A stretch of 43,309 nt of DNA. Source: Xanthomarina sp035306705. GTDB lineage: Bacteria > Bacteroidota > Bacteroidia > Flavobacteriales > Flavobacteriaceae. The notes under the pieces were generated by a model. The model worked only from the letters and a program-made list of their open reading frames with translations. It did no database searches and was not told the origin of the DNA. Below, one piece after another: positions 8,701-15,935 of the stretch (position 1 is its first letter; every line of letters begins with the position of its first letter). The stretch covers positions 1-43,309 of the forward strand of contig NZ_DATGNO010000026.1 of NCBI RefSeq assembly GCF_035306705.1, written 5' to 3'. The translations under genes and the position numbers were made by a program.

Positions 8701-9858
8701 ATGAAACGCTTTTTCTCCTTTTACGTTATTTTAGCCCTACTTTTTTTAAATTCTTGTGGCGATAAAAAAGAACAAACCGAATTTTCAGAATACGGTAGTG
8801 ACCCTGAAAACAATATAGAAAATCAGGGAAATATTCCTGTACAGGGAAATTCAGAAGCAAAAAACTCTTCTGGTCAAAAAATAAAACCTTATTATGTCAT
8901 GAACCAACAGTTTGGTATACCAGTTGGAGCCATGCCAATTCCCAGCTCTTGGAATAAAAAGGAACAAAATTCAGAAAATATTTATTTTGAAAGTTCAAAT
9001 GGTGTACAAGTCTATGGTGAAGTTTCCAACTCATTTTTCTATTCGAATAGTGCAGAAAGAAATCAATACACCTTACAAACTGGAAGCCAAGTTAAACCTG
9101 TAAAAAGTGTACAACGTTTAATTGATGAAGAATTAAAGCCTTTAGTTGAAGCTCAGGGATTACAGTTTCGAAATCAGTTTCCTTTACCTCAGTTAGCGCA
9201 ATTTGACAACAGGTTTAATAGTTATTTATTTAAATCCACTCCAGAACAAAGACAAAATGATTGCGTGGTTACCGAATGGGAAAGTCCAGATGGGAAGTTG
9301 ATGATGGTTATTGTAAGATACTATATTGCACAATATACAAGTATTGGTGGTTTGGATTGGGGTTATACCTTAAACAGCATGTTGGCTCCAAAAGCTGAAT
9401 ATGACAATGCCAAAAATGCTTATATTAATTCGTTGGTTAACTTTGAAATAAATCCACAATGGGTTCAGGCACATAATCAATATTATGCCCAAGCAGCGCA
9501 GCAAAGTAATGCTGCACACCAAGGACGAATGGCAAATATCCAAGCGCAAGGAGAACGAAGCCGAGCTGCTGGAAGAGCTAGCAGTCAAGCTTTGGACAAC
9601 CAATACAATGCCTGGAGATCTGGGCAAGCATCCTCCGATGCCAGTCATTCTAAGTATATAGATGGTATTTATGAAAGAAGAAACATGACAGACCAAAGCG
9701 GTAACATTTATAAAATTGACGGTTACGAAAACAACGTTTGGATGAATAACAACAACGAATATATTGCTACAGACAACTCTTTGTACAACCCAAATACTAA
9801 TTCTACAACCAACAATTATAACTGGCAACAACTTGAAGAAACAGATAACGGTTACTAA
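8701..9858 (+). CDS. Lipoprotein with Q/A/N-rich C-terminal region, unknown function
   Basis: 385 aa from ATG 8701. An upstream TTG at 8662 would add 13 residues before the signal peptide, so 8701 is preferred: the product then begins MKRFFSFYVILALLFLNSC, a lipobox with C19. Order of regions: a polar linker (20-65); a folded domain (about 70-250) with YYVMNQQFGIPVGAMPIPSSW, a pattern often seen in small beta-rich extracytoplasmic domains; a helical A/Q/R-rich segment (about 255-310); and a C-terminal N-, Y- and Q-rich region with NIYKIDGYENNVWMNNNNEY. No catalytic motif was recognised. It lies 91 bp ahead of the ECF sigma gene on the same strand and no terminator is visible between, so it may belong to the same unit or be a target of it. 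Confidence 0.8.
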   Translation: MKRFFSFYVILALLFLNSCGDKKEQTEFSEYGSDPENNIENQGNIPVQGNSEAKNSSGQKIKPYYVMNQQFGIPVGAMPIPSSWNKKEQNSENIYFESSNGVQVYGEVSNSFFYSNSAERNQYTLQTGSQVKPVKSVQRLIDEELKPLVEAQGLQFRNQFPLPQLAQFDNRFNSYLFKSTPEQRQNDCVVTEWESPDGKLMMVIVRYYIAQYTSIGGLDWGYTLNSMLAPKAEYDNAKNAYINSLVNFEINPQWVQAHNQYYAQAAQQSNAAHQGRMANIQAQGERSRAAGRASSQALDNQYNAWRSGQASSDASHSKYIDGIYERRNMTDQSGNIYKIDGYENNVWMNNNNEYIATDNSLYNPNTNSTTNNYNWQQLEETDNGY

Positions 9859-9949
9859 AATTCTCAGTTTATCTTAATAAAATACACTTCGTCAAAAATG
9901 ATGTGAATTATTACAATATTCTATTATCTTTAGATTAAGATGCAGAAAA

Positions 9950-10531
9950 TTGAAAAATCACTTGAAGACAGACACAGATAACACTCAAATTATTGAGCTC
10001 ATAAAAATTAATGATGAAGGTGTTTTAAAAACTTTATACCACAGCAATTTCCCTAAAATTGAAGCTTTTATTTTAAAAAATAATGGCACAAAGGATCATG
10101 CAAAGGATATTTTTCAGGAAGCTTTTATTGCCGTTTGGAAAAACGTAAAAGCCAATAAGTACACGCCACAAAACAATCATACCTTAAATGGCTATTTATA
10201 TACCATTTCTAAAAATAAATGGATGGATTATTTACGCTCAAAACACCATAAAAAAACAGTGGTTACTTCTAAACTAAACCATTTTGAGATTTCCGATAAA
10301 GATCTTCAGGATAAACATGATGACATTTTAAAAGAAAACCGATTACAAGATGTCATGCAAGCATTTAAAAACTTAGGCTTGCCTTGTAAAAATTTATTGA
10401 CCAAGTTTTATTTTGAAAAAAAATCCATGAATACCATTGCAGAAGAAATGCAATTAGATGCGGCATCCACTAGAAACAAAAAATACAGATGCATGCAAAA
10501 ATTAAGAGAATTAGCCCTGAAAGACAATTAA
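9950..10531 (+). CDS. ECF-type RNA polymerase sigma factor
   Basis: 193 aa, typical ECF length. Region 2 spans about 25-95, with AKDIFQEAFIAVWKNV and the -10 recognition helix around LNGYLYTISKNKWMDYLRSK; region 4 spans about 125-190, with a helix-turn-helix around KKSMNTIAEEMQLDAASTRN. No region 1.1 or 3 is present. The start is TTG at 9950: no ATG in this frame precedes region 2. The stop is followed after 4 bp by the start of a single-pass membrane protein and then the CHAT gene, so all three are almost certainly one operon. By analogy with other ECF systems the factor should be held inactive by a co-encoded membrane partner. The target promoter is unknown. Confidence 0.92.
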   Translation: MKNHLKTDTDNTQIIELIKINDEGVLKTLYHSNFPKIEAFILKNNGTKDHAKDIFQEAFIAVWKNVKANKYTPQNNHTLNGYLYTISKNKWMDYLRSKHHKKTVVTSKLNHFEISDKDLQDKHDDILKENRLQDVMQAFKNLGLPCKNLLTKFYFEKKSMNTIAEEMQLDAASTRNKKYRCMQKLRELALKDN

Positions 10532-10535
10532 TAGC

Positions 10536-11273
10536 ATGAAACCAGATTACAACATAAGCCAAGAAGCATTGGAACATATTGAGCGTTATATAAACAAAAC
10601 CATGACGCTTGAAGAGTCTGCCGCTTTTGAAAAAAAACTTGAATCAAATTTAGATTTCAAAAAGCAAGTAGAAGATATAGAAACCATACTTTTAGGCATT
10701 GAAACACAAGCTTTAAAAGAAAAACTGGAAGAGTTCCATAACGAACTTCCTGAAACGGACATTCCAAGTAAAGAACCTTCAAAGCTTAAATACCTGAATT
10801 TTACCAAATTAGTTGCTGCAGCCGCCATACTAATCGCGGCAGGAAGTTTTTGGTATTTTAGTGAAAGCTCCAACACAAATCTTTATAGTAAATTTTACAC
10901 TCCAGATCCTGGATTACCAACTACCATGAGTACTACGGACGATTTTACGTTTTACGATGCTATGGTAAATTATAAAAGAAAAGATTATATGTTGGCCCTC
11001 TCTAAATGGGAGTCACTTCTTAAAAATAAACCAGAAAACGATACACTAAATTACTTTATCGGTTCGGCTTATTTAGCGAAGGGAGACGAAAATCAGGCCA
11101 TTCCATATTTACTATTAGTTAGTCAAAATGAAAAAAGTATCTTTAAAAACGAAGCCTTTTATTATTTGGGACTGGCCTATTTAAAAGCTGAGAATATAGA
11201 ACTTGCTAAAAAAAATCTTAAATTTAGTACAATGGATAATAGCAAAGACATACTTTCTGAGTTAGAGGATTAA
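10536..11273 (+). CDS. Single-pass membrane protein with extracytoplasmic TPRs; candidate anti-sigma factor
   Basis: 245 aa. The N-terminal cytoplasmic part (1-88) is helical and acidic, with a segment of the form YINKTMTLEESAAFEKKLES that resembles the N-terminal helices of Bacteroidota anti-sigma proteins; it lacks a zinc-binding HxxxCxxC motif. A transmembrane helix (about 90-108, LVAAAAILIAAGSFWYF) follows. The outer part (about 135-245) contains TPR-like helix pairs, for example MLALSKWESLLKNKPEND and AFYYLGLAYLKAENIELAKK. It starts 4 bp after the ECF sigma stop and ends 14 bp before the TPR-CHAT start. Operon position, topology and the N-terminal pattern suggest sigma sequestration with a sensing TPR domain outside. 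That function is inferred. Confidence 0.8.
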   Translation: MKPDYNISQEALEHIERYINKTMTLEESAAFEKKLESNLDFKKQVEDIETILLGIETQALKEKLEEFHNELPETDIPSKEPSKLKYLNFTKLVAAAAILIAAGSFWYFSESSNTNLYSKFYTPDPGLPTTMSTTDDFTFYDAMVNYKRKDYMLALSKWESLLKNKPENDTLNYFIGSAYLAKGDENQAIPYLLLVSQNEKSIFKNEAFYYLGLAYLKAENIELAKKNLKFSTMDNSKDILSELED

Positions 11274-11287
11274 CGAACTCGATTTCT

Positions 11288-14200
11288 ATGGGAATAATTT
11301 TAAAAAACATGGTTTTTACCATGTTTATTTTTCTATTTATACTCAATTCACAAATCATTAATTCACAAAATGATTCTGTTAATGGCATCGCATATATTAA
11401 AAAGTTATTAGACGAAGACAACTTACAACAAGCCAAAACAGAACTAGAAAAACAGTTGGATGTTTACCGTGTAAAAAAAGAAACAGACAGTTTATTAAAA
11501 TATGTAGCTCTAGTAGGGAGTTTTAAATTGGCCAATGGCAATCAAGACTTAGCCATAAAACGTGCCGAAGTTTTTGGCGAAGAATTAAAACAATACAACA
11601 GTCTGTATATTGACAAAGAAGTTTTGCTGGAATTAGCTTGGATTTACGACGATGCTGGCTATACTGAAAGAGCATATAAAACGGTCGAGAAAGCTTTAAA
11701 AACTGCCGAAAAAATCAAAGACCACAAGAAAGCCAAGATAAGTGTCATTTATCATAATCTAGGCTACTTAGCATCTAATCTTGGAGATATGGCACTGGCA
11801 AAAAAGCAATATGCTATTTCCATTAAAATGATGGAAAAAGTAGTAGATAAAGATTTTGAGTCCTTACAAAAAACATACAACTCCTTAGGTGGAATGATGT
11901 GGTATTCGGTGAAATTAGATAGTAGTCTTTACTATTTTAACAAAGCCTATAAAATGTTGGATAGCGTAGAAAAGAATCCCATGAACTCATATTATCGTCC
12001 AGCTATGGTAAAAATGAATATTGCTGTTTTAAATCATTCGCTTGGTCATGCAGACGATGCCATTGAAGCTTCGAAAGAAGTGATTAGCAGTTTTCAGAAA
12101 TTTATAGATATTTCAACAGATGAATCTGGAAAACTGCGAGCAGCAAGACATCAATTAGCTGCTATAGATAATTTAGGCTCCTTTTATCACTCCATTGGAG
12201 AATTTGAAAGAGCCGACGAATTGATTAGCTATTCCTACAACAAAAAACTAAAAACACTCGCATTAGAAGATTTTAATATTACTATTTCGCAAATTATTTT
12301 AGCTCAAGCAAAAATAGGCTTACGCGATTTTGAAGGTGCTAAAAAATTTATAGATCAGGCTATAGAAAGAATTAACACAAGTAAAAGCACACAGTTTTAT
12401 TGGCATGCAAGCGCCTTATCAACCAAAGCTGAAATTAGCAACGAGCTAAATGACTATGAAAGTGCCGAAAAACATTATAGAGCTGCAGATTCTTTGTACA
12501 GAATATCATTGGGCAAAAATGAATATAGCCGAGATTTACTAGATGAGATGATAGATATGTCGCAGTTTTATGCGAAAATAAATAAGGCTCAAAAAGCTAT
12601 CTCTATGGCTGAAGAAAGTTATTATTTTGTAAAAACAAGCGATTTCAAAAACACGATACAAGGTTTTCATCATATTTTAAATTTAGCCGAAGTCCATTAT
12701 AAATTAAAAGATTATAATCAGGCCATTATTTACAGCAATGAAGCTTTAAATCTATTGAATGATAAAAATCTAAGATCAACAAATTTCACGGATTCTATTC
12801 AAATTCAATATAGACAACCTAAAGCTCTATTGATTAATGCGAAATCAAAATATCATCTTCAAAATGAAAAATCGGAGGACTTTTTGACCGAATTATTAGA
12901 TCAAATGGAAATTGGTGTTTCTATTTTAAGCAGGAGAAAGGAAATTATAAAATCTTACGACGACTTAAGCTTGCTCATTACCGAAAACAATGAGCTTTTT
13001 GACTTTTCAAAACAACTTCAATTAGATTTGTACCAGCTAACAAATAACGACGCATATCTTACCAACTTTTTAACCATTCACGAATCTAGTTTATACAATC
13101 GCATTAGATCTCGGTTAAACCTAAAGAACAATTTAGCTTTTGCCGATATTCCAAAGGAGGTAATTACTCGAGAAACCGCTCTAAAAAACAAGTTGAATGT
13201 TTCCAACGAAAATACAAACGACGGAAGTTTTGAAGCTTTTTTTAATGCCAATGAGAATTGGAATTCGTTTTTAGATTCTTTAAAAACCAACTATCCCAAA
13301 TATTACAAAATGCGCTATGCATCTATTGAGGAGCCTTTAGACCATATTCAAAAAAATATTCCCAAAAACACAACAGTTATTCGTTATTTATTTAGAGGCA
13401 ATAATTTATATGCCGTGGTTTTAAATGAAACAGAAAAACATCTTTTCAAATTGGATTATACCAATGTAAAATTCCATATCCAGAATTTAACAGAAACGCT
13501 ATTGGATGTTAAAACAACTAGCGTACATCTCAATAATCTATACACTTCTCTTTGGCAACCCTTAGAAACTTTCATTAAAACAAAAAAGGTCCTAATAATT
13601 CCGGATGGCGAATTGTTTAATTTAAGTTTTGAAATGTTAACAGATAAACCATTGGTTTCTTTTGAAGAACTTAGTACAAATAGTCTCCTTTCAAAATATA
13701 TTATTTCATATAATTACAGTTTATTCTTAATCGACAAGGTTAATAACGTTATAGGTTATAAAGATAATTTTATCGCTTTTGTACCAGAGTTTAACGATAA
13801 AATGAAACAAGATTACCGACTAAAAATTGAAGATTCTTTAGAAATTGACAAAGCTTATTTAACCCTTTTGCCACAACCATTCACAAAAGATCTAGCTAAA
13901 AAATCTTCTAAGCTTTTTAAGGGTGAATCTTTTTTAAATGAAAAATCAACAGAGAGAATTTTTAAAAATAGTGCCAAAGAACATAAAATTATTCATATTG
14001 GCACTCATGCCGAATCCAACAACCTGTCTCCAGAATTATCGCGATTGGTATTTGCGAAATCTACAGATAGTACAGACGTAAACGACGATGGTTATTTATA
14101 TACTTACGAAATCTACAATATCAATCTGTCTTCTAATCTAGCTATTTTAACTGCTTGCGAAACAGGTAAACCTACCTACCAAGCTGGAGAAGGAATGATA

Positions 14201-14539
14201 TCTTTAGCACACGCTTTTAATTATGCGGGAAGCGAGAGTATTTTAACCAGTCTTTGGAAAGTGGATGAGCAATCGAGTGCAGAAATCATTGCTCATTTTT
14301 ATATTAATATTAAAAAAGGCATGGATAAAGATGAAGCTTTACAACAAGCTAAATTAGCTTATCTTAAAACAGCAAAAGGCCGAACCTTGAATCCACAATA
14401 TTGGGCCGGCTTGGTTATTATTGGCGACACAACTCCTATTGAGATGGCTACTTCATCTAATATTATATATTGGATTCTAGGCTTTGTAGTGTTATTTATT
14501 CTTGTTTATATGTTAAGAAAACAGACTAAAAAACAATAA
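11288..14539 (+). CDS. Exported TPR-CHAT caspase-like protein with C-terminal membrane anchor
   Basis: 1083 aa. Signal peptide at 1-27 (hydrophobic TMFIFLFILNSQIINSQ). A long TPR array covers about 40-600 (for example YHNLGYLASNLGDMALAKKQ and AEISNELNDYESAEKHYRAA). The CHAT domain covers about 690-1048 and has the caspase-like dyad: H907 in IHIGTHAE and C957 in AILTACETG, followed by GEGMISLAHAFNYAGSES and TSLWKVDEQSSAEI. A transmembrane helix lies at about 1058-1076, followed by a basic tail (RKQTKKQ). The predicted topology places TPR and CHAT outside the inner membrane with the tail inside, unlike the cytoplasmic TPR-CHAT of type III-E CRISPR. It is third gene of the sigma operon and ends at a hairpin terminator. 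Both catalytic residues are intact, so protease activity is plausible. The substrate is unknown; the neighbouring membrane protein is a natural candidate. Confidence 0.9.
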   Translation: MGIILKNMVFTMFIFLFILNSQIINSQNDSVNGIAYIKKLLDEDNLQQAKTELEKQLDVYRVKKETDSLLKYVALVGSFKLANGNQDLAIKRAEVFGEELKQYNSLYIDKEVLLELAWIYDDAGYTERAYKTVEKALKTAEKIKDHKKAKISVIYHNLGYLASNLGDMALAKKQYAISIKMMEKVVDKDFESLQKTYNSLGGMMWYSVKLDSSLYYFNKAYKMLDSVEKNPMNSYYRPAMVKMNIAVLNHSLGHADDAIEASKEVISSFQKFIDISTDESGKLRAARHQLAAIDNLGSFYHSIGEFERADELISYSYNKKLKTLALEDFNITISQIILAQAKIGLRDFEGAKKFIDQAIERINTSKSTQFYWHASALSTKAEISNELNDYESAEKHYRAADSLYRISLGKNEYSRDLLDEMIDMSQFYAKINKAQKAISMAEESYYFVKTSDFKNTIQGFHHILNLAEVHYKLKDYNQAIIYSNEALNLLNDKNLRSTNFTDSIQIQYRQPKALLINAKSKYHLQNEKSEDFLTELLDQMEIGVSILSRRKEIIKSYDDLSLLITENNELFDFSKQLQLDLYQLTNNDAYLTNFLTIHESSLYNRIRSRLNLKNNLAFADIPKEVITRETALKNKLNVSNENTNDGSFEAFFNANENWNSFLDSLKTNYPKYYKMRYASIEEPLDHIQKNIPKNTTVIRYLFRGNNLYAVVLNETEKHLFKLDYTNVKFHIQNLTETLLDVKTTSVHLNNLYTSLWQPLETFIKTKKVLIIPDGELFNLSFEMLTDKPLVSFEELSTNSLLSKYIISYNYSLFLIDKVNNVIGYKDNFIAFVPEFNDKMKQDYRLKIEDSLEIDKAYLTLLPQPFTKDLAKKSSKLFKGESFLNEKSTERIFKNSAKEHKIIHIGTHAESNNLSPELSRLVFAKSTDSTDVNDDGYLYTYEIYNINLSSNLAILTACETGKPTYQAGEGMISLAHAFNYAGSESILTSLWKVDEQSSAEIIAHFYINIKKGMDKDEALQQAKLAYLKTAKGRTLNPQYWAGLVIIGDTTPIEMATSSNIIYWILGFVVLFILVYMLRKQTKKQ

Positions 14540-14569
14540 AAGGCTGTCAATAAAAATTAACAGCCTTTT
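14538..14569 (+). terminator. Rho-independent terminator of the sigma-CHAT operon
   Basis: Ten-bp perfect stem AAAAGGCTGT / ACAGCCTTTT with a 12-nt loop, starting within the CHAT stop codon. The stem ends in a short T-run. Confidence 0.8.
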
Positions 14570-14604
14570 GTGGACTACTAAAAAAATAAGCAATCCCTCT
14601 CCAA

Positions 14605-14648
14605 GATTAATAGCTACATACACATCGTTAGATTTACAAAATGTGAGC
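14605..14648 (+). repeat. Intergenic repeat copy 1
   Basis: First of three related segments that begin with (A/G)A(T/C)TAATAG, contain ATCG in the middle and end in AATGTGAGC. This copy has CAATCCCTCTCCAA just before it, similar to the bases before copy 2. A minus-strand hairpin follows within about 10 bp. Orientation given is arbitrary. Confidence 0.5.
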
Positions 14649-14686
14649 AAAAAAGAAAAGGTTATCAGTATCCTGTTAACCTTTTC
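14649..14686 (-). terminator. Hairpin, likely minus-strand terminator (second of a tandem pair)
   Basis: Stem GAAAAGGTTA (14655-14664) pairs with TAACCTTTTC (14677-14686) around a 12-nt loop. On the minus strand it is followed by a T-run (14654-14649), so it would stop transcripts leaving the 14883-18950 region that pass the first hairpin. Confidence 0.6.
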
Positions 14687-14720
14687 ACTAAAAACTATAC
14701 TAATTTAGGCTCCCTACCAA

Positions 14721-14763
14721 AACTAATAGTACTTGATAATCGTATAACTTTGAGAATGTGAGC
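14721..14763 (+). repeat. Intergenic repeat copy 2
   Basis: Second copy of the TAATAG...ATCG...AATGTGAGC element, about 116 bp after copy 1. It is preceded by TCCCTACCAA, echoing the flank of copy 1. A minus-strand terminator hairpin lies about 55 bp further on. With copy 1 and the two terminators it fills the 343-bp gap between the CHAT gene and the split surface-protein gene; no ORF is present there. Confidence 0.5.
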
Positions 14764-14815
14764 ATATTATTTTATTTTTATTTTCACAAAGTCCATTCTG
14801 TTTCTATTTAAAACG

Positions 14816-14852
14816 TAAAAAAGGTTATCAATTACTAATCGATAACCTTTTT
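14816..14852 (-). terminator. Rho-independent terminator of the T9SS repeat-protein gene
   Basis: Twelve-bp perfect stem AAAAAGGTTATC (14818-14829) / GATAACCTTTTT (14841-14852) with an 11-nt loop, 31 bp past the minus-strand stop at 14883. T-rich ends on both strands make it potentially bidirectional. It shares AAAAGGTTATC with the hairpin at 14655-14686. Confidence 0.8.
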
Positions 14853-14882
14853 GTTGAACTAATTAAGTTGTAGATCAATTAT

Positions 14883-15878
14883 TTATTGTTTTATTAGTCG
14901 TTTTACCAAGTTGGAAAATTCGGAGTAAATCTTCACAAAGTAAACACCACTAGCATAATCTTGGATAGAAATGGTTTTACTAATTCCCATATCCTCCAAA
15001 TTAATTTCTTGAATTACGCTTCCTTTAACATCTATAATAATAGCTGATTTTAATTGCTGATTGCCATTGTTTTTTAATGTGACGTTTTGATTTGCAGGAT
15101 TTGGATACATTAAAATGCTAGCATCGGTTAATTCATAAGAATCGATACTTAAAGTAACCTCTACATCAAATGAACATACTGCCGAGTTTCCTGAAGAATC
15201 AGATACTGTAACCATAACACTAGTAGTTCCAGTAACTACAACTGCACCTGGAGCAGGAACCTGAACCACAGTACTAACAGAGCAATTATCTGAGGCAGTA
15301 ACCTCGCCTGACCCAAAATAATCAGGAATGGTATACCCTGTTTCACTATCGCCAACAACTGTAATATTTCCTGGACATGTTGAAATAACAGGATCAATTA
15401 GGTCTTCAACAGTTATTGTAGTATTAGCGCTTGCAGAATTTCCTGCTTCGTCCATAACTGTTAGAGTAACTGTATTGTCCCCTAGATTTGCACAGGTAAA
15501 ATTTGTTACATTTAAAGCTAGAGTTAAATTTGCTGGTAATGTACAGTTGTCTGTTGATCCATTATTTATCTGACTTGCAGTAATAGAAGCATTTCCAGAA
15601 GCATTTAATTGAACAGTAACATTTTGAGTAATAACATCAGGTGCTATAATATCTGCTTTCCCAGAAATAGTTAACATCACATTTTTATCAGTAGGGTAGG
15701 TAACATTGAAAGTATAATGCTTACAGCCATAATCTCCATAAACAGGGCTTGTAAGGTTTTTAGTAGCAATGATTCCACTAACCGTTGCAATGGTAAAACT
15801 ATCTCCTACATTGGCATCAAAACCTAAAGCAATATTTACCTGTCCTTCAAAAACAGCATTGGTTCCGGTAACATTCAT
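14883..15878 (-). CDS. C-terminal fragment: HYR-like domains plus T9SS type A sorting domain
   Basis: 331 codons from the first ATG after the in-frame stop. About 1-75 continue the beta-rich link domain. Two HYR/Ig-like domains follow (about 75-160 and 160-245, with STDNCTLP, DEAGNSASANTTITVED, IDPVISTCPGNITVV and SDSSGNSAVCSFDV). The end is a complete sorting domain starting ILMYPNPANQNVTLKNNG and finishing FSNLVKRLIKQ. It has no signal peptide, so if translated it could not enter the Sec and T9SS route. The ATG is simply an internal methionine of the ancestral protein. A terminator follows 31 bp downstream. Confidence 0.6.
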   Translation of the reverse strand: MNVTGTNAVFEGQVNIALGFDANVGDSFTIATVSGIIATKNLTSPVYGDYGCKHYTFNVTYPTDKNVMLTISGKADIIAPDVITQNVTVQLNASGNASITASQINNGSTDNCTLPANLTLALNVTNFTCANLGDNTVTLTVMDEAGNSASANTTITVEDLIDPVISTCPGNITVVGDSETGYTIPDYFGSGEVTASDNCSVSTVVQVPAPGAVVVTGTTSVMVTVSDSSGNSAVCSFDVEVTLSIDSYELTDASILMYPNPANQNVTLKNNGNQQLKSAIIIDVKGSVIQEINLEDMGISKTISIQDYASGVYFVKIYSEFSNLVKRLIKQ

Positions 15879-15935
15879 AAAATCATATTCTTGGCCTTGA
15901 ACTAATCCATTTAGTTCTACATCTAGAACGGAAGT

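Noticed and set aside
9370..9831. 153-codon ORF on the minus strand
   Set aside because: Lies wholly inside the lipoprotein gene on the other strand, whose signal peptide and composition are convincing; no family features.
9950..14539. Type III-E CRISPR (gRAMP/Csx29) locus
   Set aside because: TPR-CHAT plus sigma factor invites the comparison, but there is no gRAMP effector, cas1, Csx30/31 or repeat array, and this CHAT protein is exported.
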